Assembly (NCBI RefSeq): GCF_014076495.1
Contig: NZ_CP043575.1
Span: forward strand, 4,712,001-4,776,000
Length of the DNA stretch: 64,000 bases
Source: Comamonas koreensis
GTDB taxonomy: Bacteria; Pseudomonadota; Gammaproteobacteria; Burkholderiales; Burkholderiaceae_C
Direction of reading: 5' to 3'
Both the position numbers and the translations under genes were made by a program. Under the pieces are notes generated by a model, which made no database searches, was not told the DNA's origin, and was given only the letters and a program-made list of their open reading frames with translations. The stretch's first letter is position 1. Each line of letters begins with the position of its first letter. Of the stretch, positions 1-10,504 are shown piece by piece.

Positions 1-183
1 GTACAGGATCAGGTCGCGCTCGACCAGGATAGGCACCTGGCCATAGGGGTTCATCACGCTGATGTCTTCGGGCTTGTTGAACAGGTCCACATCACGGATC
101 TCGAAATCCATCCCCTTTTCAAACAGCACAAAGCGGCAGCGGTGGGAGAAAGGGCAGGTCGTTCCCGAATAAAGCACCATCAT
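1..183 (-). CDS. sspA: Stringent starvation protein A / glutathione S-transferase-like, N-terminal part
   Basis: The first 61 codons are visible and the gene runs off the left edge. The translation has the thioredoxin-fold start of SspA and GST proteins: MVLYSGTTCPFSHRCRFVL, followed by NPYGQVPILVERDLILY with the cis-Pro VP motif. SspA binds RNA polymerase and is not a true glutathione transferase. The gene lies directly downstream of petC on the same strand, the usual betaproteobacterial petABC-sspA(-sspB) order, which supports the name. Two consecutive ATG codons (181-183 and 178-180) could serve as start. The family assignment is firm; the exact name rests mainly on context. Confidence 0.85.
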   Translation of the reverse strand, partial: MMVLYSGTTCPFSHRCRFVLFEKGMDFEIRDVDLFNKPEDISVMNPYGQVPILVERDLILY

Positions 184-306
184 GGTGAGAGGCTCCTCAA
201 AATCAAAAAAGAGTGGACTGCAGTCAATGCCGCCCACTCTACACAAATCGGCTACCCCAATTCAAGCCCTGCTCACAGGGACTGAACCGGCTGCACGCAA
301 ATACGT

Positions 307-1071
307 TTACTTCACGTCTTTCCAGAACGCCGCATTCAGGCGCCAGGTGATGAAGATGAGTCCCAGCAAAAATATCAGCACCCCGACGCCGACGCGCATG
401 CGGGTGTTCTGGCTGGGATCACCCATCCATTGTAGATAGTTCACCAAATCACCCACACTCTTATCGAAATCAGTGGAGTTCATCTTGCCCGGCGTGACCT
501 GCTGCCAGCCGGTGAACACCTGGGTCTTGTGTCCGTGCTCCTCGACCTCTTGGTAGACCGGCACGCGCACACCTTGCAGCTCCCAGAGCACATGGGGCAT
601 GCCCACCGAGGGGAAGGCCATGTTGTTCCAGCCGGTGGCCTTGGTGTCGTCCTTGTAGAAAGTGCGCAAGAAGGTGTAGAGGTAGTCGGCACCGGTGCCC
701 TGGTGGCTGGCACGTGAGCGCGCGACCAGGGTGAGATCTGGCGGGTTGGCGCCAAACCACTCCTTGGCCTGCTTGGGATCGATGGCCGCCTTCATGGTCT
801 CACCCACCTTGTCGGTGGTGAACAGCAGGTTGTCCTTGATCTGCTGCTCGGTAAGACCAATGTCCTGCAAGCGGTTGTAGCGCATGAACGCGGCTGAATG
901 GCAGCTGAGGCAATAGTTGACAAACAGCTTGGCGCCGTTTTGCAGCGAGGTGGTGTTGGTCGTGTCGGGCTTGAATTTGTCCCAGGCCACACCGCCTTCG
1001 GCCGCCTGCACGGCACCGGACCCTAAAAGCACACCCAGACCCAGGCATGCGGAGAGAATGATTTTTTTCAT
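307..1071 (-). CDS. petC: Ubiquinol-cytochrome c reductase, cytochrome c1 subunit
   Basis: Cytochrome c1 (254 aa) of the bc1 complex passes electrons from the Rieske protein to soluble cytochrome c on the periplasmic side. An N-terminal signal peptide ends near VQA-AEGG. The haem c attachment motif CLSCH is at residues 54-58 and a VGMPHVLW segment probably carries the axial Met. A single C-terminal membrane helix (VGVLIFLLGLIFITWRL) anchors the protein. It is the last gene of petA-petB-petC and starts 18 bp after petB, so the three are presumably one operon. Length and motifs are normal for the family. Confidence 0.97.
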   Translation of the reverse strand: MKKIILSACLGLGVLLGSGAVQAAEGGVAWDKFKPDTTNTTSLQNGAKLFVNYCLSCHSAAFMRYNRLQDIGLTEQQIKDNLLFTTDKVGETMKAAIDPKQAKEWFGANPPDLTLVARSRASHQGTGADYLYTFLRTFYKDDTKATGWNNMAFPSVGMPHVLWELQGVRVPVYQEVEEHGHKTQVFTGWQQVTPGKMNSTDFDKSVGDLVNYLQWMGDPSQNTRMRVGVGVLIFLLGLIFITWRLNAAFWKDVK

Positions 1072-1089
1072 CGTGGGATGCTTTCTGGT

Positions 1090-2538
1090 TCAGTGCGCAT
1101 GGAAGGTGACACGCTCAGGCACCGGCTTGGGTGTGCCTTTGCGGCTCCACCAGGGCATCAGCAGAAAAAAGCCAAAGTAAAACAAGGTACCTACCTGGGA
1201 GACCTTTTCGCCAATCGGCGATGGCGGCTGCACCCCCAGATAGGCGAGCACCACGAAGTTCACGACAAACACCGCATACACATACTTGTGCCAGTGCGGG
1301 CGGTAGCGGATGGAGCGCACCGGGCTGTGGTCCAGCCAGGGCAGAAAGAACAGGATGATCACGGCCAGCCCCATCACCACCACACCCCAGAACTTGGCGT
1401 CGATACCGCCCAGCGCTGCAATGCCGGTGAACGCAAAGGCACCAAACAGCGCCAGCACCACCAGCGCCACCAGCACCAGCAAGCCCTTGAGGACGGCGGC
1501 CATGCGGGTCTTGATGCAGACATAGGCCACGGCTGCGACCAGGATCACCGACAAGGCGACCATCATCTCGCTGGTGATGGCACGCAGCATCGAATAAAAG
1601 GGCGTGAAATACCACACAGGCGCAATATGGTTGGGCGTCTTGAGCGGGTCGGCCGGGATGAAGTTGTTGTACTCGAGGAAGTAGCCACCCATCTCCGGCG
1701 CAAAGAACACGATGGCCGAGAAGATGAACAGGAACACCGCCACGCCAAACAGGTCATGCACCGTGTAGTAAGGGTGGAAAGGCACGCCGTCGAGCGGCCG
1801 GCCCTGCGCATCCTTGGGCGCATTCGGGCCCTTGATCTCGATGCCATCGGGGTTGTTGGAGCCCACATCGTGCAAGGCCAGCAAATGCGCCGCAACCAGG
1901 CCCAGCAGCACCAGCGGCACGGCGATCACATGGAAACTGAAGAAACGGTTGAGCGTCGCATCGCCCACCACATAGTCGCCCCGGATCAGCAGCGCCAGGT
2001 CCGGGCCGATGAAGGGAATGGCCGAGAACAGGTTGACGATCACCTGCGCACCCCAGTACGACATCTGGCCCCAGGGCAGCAGGTAGCCCATGAAGGCCTC
2101 GGCCATCAGGCACAGGAAGATCGCGCAGCCAAACACCCAGACCAGCTCGCGCGGCTTGCGGTAGCTGCCATACAGGAGGCCACGGAACATGTGCAGGTAG
2201 ACCACGACAAAGAAGGCCGAGGCGCCGGTGGAATGCATGGTCCGGATCAGCCAGCCCCAGGGCACATCGCGCATGATGTACTCGACCGAGGCAAACGCCT
2301 TTTCGGCATCGGGCTTGTAGTGCATCACCAAAAAGATGCCGGTGACGATCTGGATCACCAGCACCAAAAGCGCCAGCGAGCCAAAGATGTACCAGAAGTT
2401 GAAGTTCTTCGGTGCGTAGTACTCCGACATATGGACCCGATAGGCCTCAAATGCCGTGGGAAAGCGGTTCTCCAGCCAGTTGCCGGCCTTGGCGCCCAAG
2501 GTGGCGTTCGGCGATATCTCCTTGAATTCGTGTGCCAT
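1090..2538 (-). CDS. petB: Ubiquinol-cytochrome c reductase, cytochrome b subunit
   Basis: Cytochrome b (482 aa) is the membrane core of the bc1 complex and holds the two b haems and both quinone sites. The sequence has the Qo-site PEW-type loop (here FAPEMGGYF), the haem-ligand histidine pairs in helices B and D (MHSTGASAFFVVVYLHMFRG; FFSFHVIAVPLVLLGLVAAH) and the GQMSYWGAQVI motif. It contains about eight hydrophobic helices plus a C-terminal extension, as in other proteobacterial full-length cytochrome b proteins. It starts 9 bp after the petA stop. No irregularity is visible. Confidence 0.97.
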   Translation of the reverse strand: MAHEFKEISPNATLGAKAGNWLENRFPTAFEAYRVHMSEYYAPKNFNFWYIFGSLALLVLVIQIVTGIFLVMHYKPDAEKAFASVEYIMRDVPWGWLIRTMHSTGASAFFVVVYLHMFRGLLYGSYRKPRELVWVFGCAIFLCLMAEAFMGYLLPWGQMSYWGAQVIVNLFSAIPFIGPDLALLIRGDYVVGDATLNRFFSFHVIAVPLVLLGLVAAHLLALHDVGSNNPDGIEIKGPNAPKDAQGRPLDGVPFHPYYTVHDLFGVAVFLFIFSAIVFFAPEMGGYFLEYNNFIPADPLKTPNHIAPVWYFTPFYSMLRAITSEMMVALSVILVAAVAYVCIKTRMAAVLKGLLVLVALVVLALFGAFAFTGIAALGGIDAKFWGVVVMGLAVIILFFLPWLDHSPVRSIRYRPHWHKYVYAVFVVNFVVLAYLGVQPPSPIGEKVSQVGTLFYFGFFLLMPWWSRKGTPKPVPERVTFHAH

Positions 2539-2547
2539 GGCGCCTCC

Positions 2548-3144
2548 TTATGCTTTTTTATCTTCGCCAATCAGCAGCTTGGTATCGCTCAGATACTGGT
2601 GCGCTGGCACTTCGAGGTTGTCGGGCGCGGGCTTGTTCTTGAACACCCGCCCGGCCAGGTCAAAGGTGGAGCCGTGGCAGGGGCAGAGAAAACCGCCCTT
2701 CCAGTCATCGGGCAGCGATGGCTGGGGGCCGGGCTGGAGCTTGTCGGTGGGCGAGCAGCCCAGGTGGGTGCAGATGCCGATCACGACCAGCACCTCGGGC
2801 TTGATGGAGCGGGTTTCGTTCTTGGCGTAGTCCGGTGTCGGGTAGGCCGTGCGCTCGGATTTGGGATCGGCCAACTGGCCGTCGAGCTGGGGCAACTCGG
2901 CAATCTGCTCGGGCGTGCGGCGCAGGATCCAGATCGGCTTGCCGCGCCATTCGGCGGTGATTTTCTCGCCGGGCTTGAGCTCCGAGATATCCACTTCAAC
3001 GGCAGCGCCGGCGGCCTTGGCCTTTTCTGACGGCTGGAAGGAGCTGACAAAGGGGACCGCAGTGGCGACTCCTCCGACAGCACCTGCGCATCCCGACGCT
3101 ATCAGCCACGTCCTTTTACTGGAGTCGATGGAAGAATCACTCAT
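2548..3144 (-). CDS. petA: Ubiquinol-cytochrome c reductase, Rieske iron-sulfur subunit
   Basis: The Rieske protein (198 aa) carries the 2Fe-2S cluster that oxidises ubiquinol at the Qo site. The cluster ligands are in CTHLGC (Cys125, His127, with disulfide Cys130) and CPCHGS (Cys154, His157, with disulfide Cys156). The N-terminus (SSKRTWLIASGCAGAVGG) is a membrane anchor that resembles an uncleaved signal, probably Tat-dependent in this family, with a KR rather than a strict RR pair. It is the first gene of the operon and is transcribed divergently from mscL. The 131-bp gap to mscL must hold both promoters. Confidence 0.97.
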   Translation of the reverse strand: MSDSSIDSSKRTWLIASGCAGAVGGVATAVPFVSSFQPSEKAKAAGAAVEVDISELKPGEKITAEWRGKPIWILRRTPEQIAELPQLDGQLADPKSERTAYPTPDYAKNETRSIKPEVLVVIGICTHLGCSPTDKLQPGPQPSLPDDWKGGFLCPCHGSTFDLAGRVFKNKPAPDNLEVPAHQYLSDTKLLIGEDKKA

Positions 3145-3275
3145 GGGGCTCCTTGGTCAACGCTTATATCTCGGTTTTTGCGGATTGTATGAAGTGTCTT
3201 GCCCATCATGCAATGCGCCGAAACCCTTGAAGCTGAGCGATACTAGGCGTCATGTTTATTTGACAGGAGCAGCGC

Positions 3276-3704
3276 ATGAGCTTCATGAAGGAATTCCGCG
3301 AGTTTGCGGTCAAGGGCAATGTGATGGATCTGGCCGTTGGTGTGATCATCGGCGCCGCTTTTGGCAAGATCGTCGATTCGGTCGTCAATGACCTGATCAT
3401 GCCCATCGTCGGTTTGGTCTTTGGCAAGCTGGACTTCTCCAATCTCTTCGTCGTGCTGGGTACCATTCCCGATGGCGTGCCGCGCACACTCGACGCGCTG
3501 AAAAAAGCGGGCATTCCGGTGTTTGCTTATGGCAACTTCATCACCGTCGCGGTGAACTTCGCGATCCTGGCTTTCATTATTTTCATGATGGTCAAACAGA
3601 TCAACCGCCTCAAACGCGACGCGCCCCCTCCAGCGCCCGCTGCCACCCCGGAAGACGTGGTGCTGCTGCGTGAAATCCGCGACAGCCTGCAGCAAAAACG
3701 TTGA
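3276..3704 (+). CDS. mscL: Large-conductance mechanosensitive channel MscL
   Basis: MscL (142 aa) is a homopentameric inner-membrane channel that opens under membrane tension and releases solutes on osmotic downshock. The conserved start [20 protein letters not shown] is followed by the pore helix ([20 protein letters not shown]) with the hydrophobic gate. The second helix is [20 protein letters not shown], and the basic tail follows. GACAGGAG lies a few bases before the ATG as ribosome binding site. It is a single-gene unit closed by the terminator at 3755-3778. Confidence 0.97.
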   Translation: MSFMKEFREFAVKGNVMDLAVGVIIGAAFGKIVDSVVNDLIMPIVGLVFGKLDFSNLFVVLGTIPDGVPRTLDALKKAGIPVFAYGNFITVAVNFAILAFIIFMMVKQINRLKRDAPPPAPAATPEDVVLLREIRDSLQQKR

Positions 3705-3754
3705 TTTTTTGCAACAAAGAAACAGAAATTCTGCTTCTTTTGCACAGATACCCG

Positions 3755-3778
3755 GCAGCCTCTCGAGGCTGCTTTTTT
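3755..3778 (+). terminator. Rho-independent terminator of mscL
   Basis: A perfect 8-bp stem GCAGCCTC/GAGGCTGC with a two-base spacer (equivalently 7 bp with a tetraloop) is followed by six T residues. It begins 50 bp after the mscL stop. The T-run overlaps the stop codon of the convergent pdxA gene. Confidence 0.9.
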
Positions 3779-4835
3779 ACGCCTGCACCTGTCCCGCTGC
3801 CAAACGGCGCGCCATCTGCACCGCCGCGATCAGGCTGGCCGCATCGGCCAGGCCCTGGCCGGCAATATCAAAGGCGGTGCCGTGGTCCGGGCTGGTGCGC
3901 ACCAGCGGCAGGCCCAGGGTCACGTTGACGCCCTCGTCCAGCCCCAGGTACTTCACGGGGATCAGGCCCTGGTCGTGGTACATGGCCACCACCACATCAA
4001 AGGCGCCCGGGTGCTCGGCACTGTGGCGGGCCCGCATGAACACGGTATCGGGCGGCTCCGGCCCCACCACCTGCATGCCCAGTGCCTGGGCAGCGGCCAC
4101 CGCGGGCGCAATGTGCTCCAGCTCCTCGCGCCCCATCAGGCCGGCCTCACCGGCATGGGGATTGAGCCCCGCTACCGCAATCCGGGGCGGCCGCCCCAGC
4201 ACCCGCAGCAAGGCCTCGTGCGTGATGCGGATGGTCTCCAGCACCTGTGCCTGGGTCACCGCCTCAATGGCGTCACGCAGCGATACATGGATGCTCACCA
4301 GCACGGTGCGCAGCGCCTCGTTGGCCAGCATCATGCGCACCGGCATCTGCGCCAGCAGCAGCCCGGCGTGCTGGGCCGCTTCGGCCTGCAGCAGCTCGGT
4401 GTGGCCGGGGAACGCCAGCCCTGCCAGATGCAGCGCCTCCTTGTTCAGCGGCGCCGTCACCAGCCCGGCAATCTGGCCATGCAAGGCCTGGCGCGCCGCC
4501 CAGCGCACGCATTCGGCAGCAGCACGCCCGGCCTCGGCCTGCACCTGGCCAAAGGGCAACGGCCCGGGCAAGCCCGGCAGCGACAGCACCGGCATGCAGC
4601 GCGGCGGCACCTGCAAAGCCTCTTGCGGGTCAGCGATGTCGGCCACCGGCAGCGCGCAGCGGCCCGGGCCCTGCAACAGCTGCGCTGCGCGGCGCATGGT
4701 CTGCAGCTCACCCACCACAAAGCAGCCCTGCATTTGCTCAGGCGCATCGCGAAAGGCCTTGGCCACGATTTCCGGGCCAATGCCGGCAGGGTCGCCCTGG
4801 GTGATGGCGAGCAAGGGAGCGGAGTGCACGGGCAT
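3777..4835 (-). CDS. pdxA: 4-hydroxythreonine-4-phosphate dehydrogenase PdxA
   Basis: PdxA (352 aa) oxidises 4-phosphohydroxy-L-threonine in DXP-dependent pyridoxal phosphate synthesis. Family motifs are present: the N-terminal ITQGDPAGIGPEI, the metal-ligand motif FPGHTELL, and AMYHDQGLIPVKYLG plus TSPDHGTAFDIAG near the C-terminus. The ATG at 4835 is preceded by CCAAGGAC, a good Shine-Dalgarno, and fits the family N-terminus. The open frame extends upstream into the NIF3 gene without homology. It follows the NIF3-family gene by 19 bp on the same strand, probably as a two-gene operon. Confidence 0.95.
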   Translation of the reverse strand: MPVHSAPLLAITQGDPAGIGPEIVAKAFRDAPEQMQGCFVVGELQTMRRAAQLLQGPGRCALPVADIADPQEALQVPPRCMPVLSLPGLPGPLPFGQVQAEAGRAAAECVRWAARQALHGQIAGLVTAPLNKEALHLAGLAFPGHTELLQAEAAQHAGLLLAQMPVRMMLANEALRTVLVSIHVSLRDAIEAVTQAQVLETIRITHEALLRVLGRPPRIAVAGLNPHAGEAGLMGREELEHIAPAVAAAQALGMQVVGPEPPDTVFMRARHSAEHPGAFDVVVAMYHDQGLIPVKYLGLDEGVNVTLGLPLVRTSPDHGTAFDIAGQGLADAASLIAAVQMARRLAAGQVQA

Positions 4836-4854
4836 GTCCTTGGAATGGAGCGCT

Positions 4855-5607
4855 TCAGGCGGGGTTGTCGATATCGATAAAGCGGTGCGCCACGCCCAGT
4901 TGCTGGGCCACGGCGGCAGCCGCTGCCGGCGCGCCATAGCGCTCGGTGGCATGGTGGCCGGCGGCAAAAAAGCTCACACCCGTCTCGCGCGCCAGATGGG
5001 TCTGGGACTCCGATATTTCACCGGTCAAAAAGCCATCCGCGCCAGCGGCCATCGCCGCTTCGAAAAAGCCCTGCGCACCGCCGGTGCACCAGGCCATGCG
5101 GCGGATGGGGCGCGGCGTCTCGCCCGTCACCAGCGTGACCGAGCGCCCCAGGGTCTGTTGGATGTGCGCAGCAACTTGCGCCGGAGCCACCGCATCGACG
5201 CTGCCGATAAAGCCCAGCTCCTGATCGCCAAAGCGGGCATCGGCCTGCCAGCCCAACTGCGCGCCCAGTTGGGCGTTGTTGCCCAGCTCCGGATGCGCAT
5301 CCAGCGGCAGGTGGTAGGCGAACAGGTTGATGTCGTGCTTGATCAGCAGCTCGATGCGCTGCTTCATCCAGCCGGTGATGCGGCCGTCGTAGCCGCGCCA
5401 GAACAGCCCATGGTGCACAAAGATGGCATCGGCCTGGTCGGCAATGGCCGCCTCGATCAGCGCCCGCGATGCCGTCACACCGCTGACCAGCTTGCGGATC
5501 TCGGCCTTGCCCTCCACCTGCAAACCGTTGGGGCCATAGTCTTTGAAGCGGGCGGGCTGCAGCAGCGCATCAAAGGCCTGCAGCATGTCTTGGCGGGTCG
5601 TAGTCAT
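4855..5607 (-). CDS. NIF3-family dinuclear metal-binding protein (YbgI-like)
   Basis: This 250-aa protein has the NIF3/YbgI/GCH1-type-I fold. Members form a toroid with a dinuclear metal centre, and their physiological role is not settled. The metal-ligand motif VHHGLFW is near residue 65, and the C-terminal FFAAGHHATERYG block is also typical. Start ATG 5607 (TTTRQDMLQAFDALL) was chosen because the 22 upstream residues show no family similarity. It sits upstream of pdxA in a likely operon. Confidence 0.88.
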   Translation of the reverse strand: MTTTRQDMLQAFDALLQPARFKDYGPNGLQVEGKAEIRKLVSGVTASRALIEAAIADQADAIFVHHGLFWRGYDGRITGWMKQRIELLIKHDINLFAYHLPLDAHPELGNNAQLGAQLGWQADARFGDQELGFIGSVDAVAPAQVAAHIQQTLGRSVTLVTGETPRPIRRMAWCTGGAQGFFEAAMAAGADGFLTGEISESQTHLARETGVSFFAAGHHATERYGAPAAAAAVAQQLGVAHRFIDIDNPA

Positions 5608-5650
5608 GCCCGATTGTCTCAGACCTGTGCGGCGCGCCACCCCGGAATGC

Positions 5651-5683
5651 AAAAACCCGCTGATGCCAAGCATGCAGCGGGTT
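5651..5683 (-). terminator. Rho-independent terminator of the MFS transporter gene
   Basis: A perfect 9-bp stem AACCCGCTG/CAGCGGGTT with a 12-base loop is bordered on its low-coordinate side by five A, which reads as a T-run on the minus strand. It lies 27 bp beyond the stop of the MFS gene and separates it from the NIF3-pdxA unit. Confidence 0.85.
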
Positions 5684-5710
5684 GCCGGGGGCGATCAGCC
5701 TGGAGCGGGT

Positions 5711-7033
5711 TTACTTCTTGGCAACCCAGCCCTTGACGGCCAGCGGCCAAAAGCCCATGGCCACGCCCAGCACGCCCATCGCGGCCACATAGTGGGCAGG
5801 CGCCATCACATCGGCCTGCTGCCAGACGGACACCAGCATCGGGGTCAAACCGCCGAACACGGCATAGGCCATGTTGTAGGAAAAGGACAGACCCGTGAAA
5901 CGCACCTCAGGCGGAAAGGCGCGCACACCGACCACCGGCAGCAGCGAGATCGCACCCACAAAGAAGCCTACCAGCGCATAGGTCCAGACCAGCGAGATGT
6001 CGGTGCCAGGCAGGTTCAGGTAGAACAGATAGGCAGTGACAGCCATGCCACCCCAGCCCAGCACCATGGCGGCACGCGTGCCCCACTGGTCCGACAGCCA
6101 GCCCCAGAACACGCAGCCGATGGTCAAGGTCACGGTCGCCACCGCATTGGCCTTGAGGGCCACCGCAGGCGCGATATGGAACACCTTTTGCAGGTAGGAC
6201 GGCGTAAACAGAATCACCACCACCACGGCGGTGGACAGGATCCAGGTCATCAGCGCCACGACCACGCTGGCTTCGCGGTGGTCGCGCAGGATGGTCTTGA
6301 GCGGCAGTTCGCGGTCGACCTGCTTGCGGGCCTGCATCTCCTGGAAGATCGGGGTCTCGTGCAGAAACTTGCGCAGGTACACCGACACCAGGCCAAACAC
6401 GCCGCCCAGAATGAAGGGAATGCGCCAGGCCCAGTCGTGGATCTCGGCCGGGCTGTAGACGCTGTTGAGCCAGACGCCAATGATCGAGCCCAGGAAAATG
6501 CCGCCGGTGATGCCCGAGGTCAGCGAGCCAATGGCAAAACCGTAGCGCTTGGCCGGCGCATGCTCGGCCACAAACACCCAGGCGCCGGGCATCTCACCGC
6601 CAATGGCCGCGCCTTGCAGCACGCGCATGGCCAGCAGCAGGATGGGCGCGGCCAGACCTATGGTTTCATAGGTGGGCAGCAGGCCGATCACCAAGGTGGG
6701 CACCGCCATCAGGAACACCGACAGGGTAAACATCTGCTTGCGGCCCAGGATATCGCCAAAGTGCGCAATCAGGATGCCGCCAATGGGGCGGGCCAGGTAG
6801 CCGGCCGCAAAGATGCCCAGCGTCTGCAGCTGTCGCATCCAGTCGGGCATCGACGCCGGGAAGAACAGCGAGCCCAGTACATTGGCAAAAAAGACAAACA
6901 CCACAAAGTCATAAAACTCCAGGGTGCCGCCCAGGGCCGACAGGCCCAGGGTCTTGTAATCGTTCCGGTTCAGGGGCCGGTTGGCAGGCGAGGCGGCTGG
7001 GGCCCCACCTTGGTCAGCAGTCAGCGAAGTCAT
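5711..7033 (-). CDS. MFS transporter, metabolite:H+ symporter (MHS) type
   Basis: This 440-aa protein has 12 predicted membrane helices. Landmarks of the MHS branch (ProP, KgtP, ShiA relatives) are visible: GGTLEFYDFVVF in helix 1, the GYLARPIGGILIAHFGDILGRKQ loop signature between helices 2 and 3, and the RVLQGAAIGGEMPGAWVFVAEHAP segment in helix 4. The likely substrates are organic acids or osmolytes, but the sequence does not show which. Start ATG 7033 (TSLTADQGG) is preferred to a start 11 codons upstream. It is monocistronic with its own terminator at 5651-5683. Confidence 0.88.
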   Translation of the reverse strand: MTSLTADQGGAPAASPANRPLNRNDYKTLGLSALGGTLEFYDFVVFVFFANVLGSLFFPASMPDWMRQLQTLGIFAAGYLARPIGGILIAHFGDILGRKQMFTLSVFLMAVPTLVIGLLPTYETIGLAAPILLLAMRVLQGAAIGGEMPGAWVFVAEHAPAKRYGFAIGSLTSGITGGIFLGSIIGVWLNSVYSPAEIHDWAWRIPFILGGVFGLVSVYLRKFLHETPIFQEMQARKQVDRELPLKTILRDHREASVVVALMTWILSTAVVVVILFTPSYLQKVFHIAPAVALKANAVATVTLTIGCVFWGWLSDQWGTRAAMVLGWGGMAVTAYLFYLNLPGTDISLVWTYALVGFFVGAISLLPVVGVRAFPPEVRFTGLSFSYNMAYAVFGGLTPMLVSVWQQADVMAPAHYVAAMGVLGVAMGFWPLAVKGWVAKK

Positions 7034-7614
7034 GTGTCCTCTACATTCCAGAGCAGGACAGCGCAAAGCGCAGCGCGTTATGGGCGCATATCAAGGGGTT
7101 CGGCGAGACCCGGGATGGCGGGAGTCAGAGCCAGCGAGAGGAGAGATGGACCCGTTCGCAGGGAACCACGATGAGCAAAAGAGCGCAGTCAAAAGGTTGG
7201 GGAACCATTCTAGGTACTTACCCTTTGCGCTCTGCCGGTGTCACGAAAAGTATCCCTCGCCGCTAGGGCATGCCACCACAGCCGAACGCGCTGTCCACCC
7301 CCAGATTGTTCCGCAAGCAACTTATTTTGGAGAGCTTCGCCGCCAATCCAACAGATTGGTACCGTTTGGAGAACAATGTCGCAGCCATGACATCGCAAAA
7401 GACGATGGAATACATCGCAGATGACAGTGATATGCGCCAGAATGCGGGGAGTCCGCTGGCCGCCATGGGGCATCAACCCATGCATCCTGTGCACAGCAGC
7501 TAGCGACTTGGCAGCCCCTTGCCGCCAAGCCCGGTGCCATAATCAATGGCAATGCTCTGCGCCGCGCGGGGCTGTTAGCCAGACGCGGCCGCCCCACTCC
7601 CAACCCCAGGTTTT
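7034..7614. other. Intergenic region between divergent MFS and HtrA genes
   Basis: This 581-bp stretch separates two divergent genes and presumably holds both promoters. Short open frames on both strands (for example 7270-7503 on the plus strand) show no recognisable domain, no convincing ribosome binding site and no conserved-looking composition, so I do not call a gene. I see no repeat or hairpin of note. Confidence 0.5.
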
Positions 7615-8778
<1,164 letters not shown>

Positions 8779-8921
8779 GCCCTGGCGAGGGGCGTTGGCA
8801 GCGCACTCGCCTTTGCACGTTGATCAAAGGGAGGTAGATCTGGGCTATCAAGCCCGGTCCCCGCAACGACGCCGCACCAGGCCCACCCCTGGCGCTGGCG
8901 CTGGCCCTGACCCACCAACAG

Positions 8922-8959
8922 CAAAGCCCCGGCTGACCTCAGGTCAGCACGGGGCTTTG
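8922..8959. terminator. Hairpin between convergent htrA-like gene and tatC
   Basis: The outer stem CAAAGCCCC/GGGGCTTTG (9 bp) encloses a second stem GCTGACC/GGTCAGC. It sits midway between the stop codons of two convergent genes and has short A/T tracts at both stem bases, so it could stop transcription from either side. Confidence 0.7.
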
Positions 8960-8984
8960 GCGTATCTGGCCGGAGGGTAGGCGA

Positions 8985-9779
8985 TCAGGCTGCGGCGTCC
9001 GTGTCCGCTTCTTCTTCCTTCTTGGGCTGGTTGCGCGAGAACCAGGTGGCACCCAGGATGCCAACCTCATACAGAATGCACATGGGCACGGCCAGCGAAA
9101 TCTGCGAGAGCACATCGGGAGGGGTCACCACCGCCGCAATAACAAACGACAGCACGATGAAGTAACCCCGGAACGACTTGAGCTTGGCGATCTCCACGAT
9201 GCCCAGGCGCACCAGCAGGATCACCACAATGGGGACCTGGAAGGCCAGACCAAAGGCCAAGTAGAGCGACAAAATGGCTTCGACATAGGAGGCAATATCT
9301 GGCGTGGCCGCCACGCTTGACGGCGTGAAATGCTGGATAAAGCCAAACATGCGATCGAGCACAAACAGCTGCACAAAGGCAATGCCGGCATAGGCCAGCA
9401 AGCTGCCAAAAAATATCAAAGGCAGCGCAAACTTGCGCTCATGCATGTAGAGGCCCGGGGCCACAAACGCCCAGAGCTGGTACATGATCCACGGCAAGGC
9501 CAGCAAAATGGCCGCCATGCCCAGTACCTTCAGCGGCACGATAAAGGGCGAGAACACGCCCACGGCAATCAGCTTGGCATCGGGCGGCATGTGCATCTTG
9601 ATCGGATGCGCGATGAAGTTCATCAGCCCATCGGGGCCAGGCCAGAAGGCCAACAAAGCCAGGGCCACCAGCACGCCACCAATGCTGTAGAGCAGCCTAT
9701 CGCGCAGCTCCATCAGGTGCTGCACAAAGGGCTGCTCGGTGCCGGCCAGCTCGTCTTCTTTAGAAGGGGTTTCGGACAT
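8985..9779 (-). CDS. tatC: Sec-independent (Tat) translocase subunit TatC
   Basis: TatC (264 aa) is the polytopic receptor that binds twin-arginine signal peptides together with TatB. The N-terminal FVQHLMELRDRLLYSIGGV is the conserved cytoplasmic start. Six hydrophobic helices follow, and the F-PSS loop (QHFTPSSVAAT) and the FQVPIVVILLVRLGIV helix are present. It is the last gene of tatABC and lies 138 bp after tatB, an unusually wide gap for this operon with no gene in it. Confidence 0.97.
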   Translation of the reverse strand: MSETPSKEDELAGTEQPFVQHLMELRDRLLYSIGGVLVALALLAFWPGPDGLMNFIAHPIKMHMPPDAKLIAVGVFSPFIVPLKVLGMAAILLALPWIMYQLWAFVAPGLYMHERKFALPLIFFGSLLAYAGIAFVQLFVLDRMFGFIQHFTPSSVAATPDIASYVEAILSLYLAFGLAFQVPIVVILLVRLGIVEIAKLKSFRGYFIVLSFVIAAVVTPPDVLSQISLAVPMCILYEVGILGATWFSRNQPKKEEEADTDAAA

Positions 9780-9917
9780 GGGGATATCTGTTGCGGATCA
9801 AGGCCTCGCGGGAGCGCAGCGCGTTAGCGCAGGCTGCAGCGCCCCGGGCCGATGGAAATACCAGTGAGAAAACATGCCAACGCGCGGCTCCGGGAGCGGG
9901 CTGCGTTGCGGGCGCCA

Positions 9918-10439
9918 TCACAGGCCTGACGAGGGCTTCTTGGGCCGAAAACGTGCCACGCGCGCCGCGCCTGACTGCACATGGGTGCGCACACCTGCCT
10001 GGTGCTTGTACCACTGGGGAGTGGCGCCGCGCTTCACGCGCCAGTTCTTGCGAGGGTGGTGGTAGACCGGAGCCACCGTCGATGCCGAGCCGCCGTCATA
10101 GCTCTCGGCATAGGGATCGGCGGTGTAGAAGCTGTCGTCGCTGCCCGATGAGGCCGTGCCATTGGCCTGGTCGTTGAGGTTTTTCTCGAAGTCTGCGGAG
10201 TTGGTGCGGATGGTGCTTTCCACATCACGCGCGGCCGACTCGACGTTCTCCTTCATCTTGCGCAGCTCGTCGAGCTCCATCGAGCGGTTGACCTCGGACT
10301 TGACGTCGTTGACATAGCGCTGCGCCTTGCCCAGCAATGTGCCTACCGTGCGCGCAACGCGCGGCAGTTTTTCAGGGCCAATGACGATCAGTGCCACCGC
10401 ACCGATCAAGGCCATCTTGGAGATACCGAGATCAAACAT
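9918..10439 (-). CDS. tatB: Sec-independent (Tat) translocase subunit TatB
   Basis: TatB (173 aa) begins with the diagnostic [19 protein letters not shown] membrane helix followed by the hinge [13 protein letters not shown] and an amphipathic helix. A long, low-complexity cytoplasmic tail with Ser/Gly/Tyr and a basic end ([14 protein letters not shown]) follows; tails like this are usual in Comamonadaceae. ATG 10439 is chosen over an ATG eight codons upstream because it gives the canonical N-terminus. It begins 65 bp after tatA. Confidence 0.95.
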   Translation of the reverse strand: MFDLGISKMALIGAVALIVIGPEKLPRVARTVGTLLGKAQRYVNDVKSEVNRSMELDELRKMKENVESAARDVESTIRTNSADFEKNLNDQANGTASSGSDDSFYTADPYAESYDGGSASTVAPVYHHPRKNWRVKRGATPQWYKHQAGVRTHVQSGAARVARFRPKKPSSGL

Positions 10440-10504
10440 TCCAACCCCATCGAATGCACACAAGCGGTTGCTGCGGCTTGCCCACAGCCCCTGTCATGCG
10501 CACA

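Noticed and set aside
1078..3030. 650-codon plus-strand frame opposite petB and petA
   Set aside because: It is an antisense artefact with no recognisable domain; the minus strand carries the conserved bc1 subunits.
7270..7503. 77-codon plus-strand frame in the MFS-HtrA intergenic region
   Set aside because: No domain, no ribosome binding site and no supporting context; it is below what I would call a gene.
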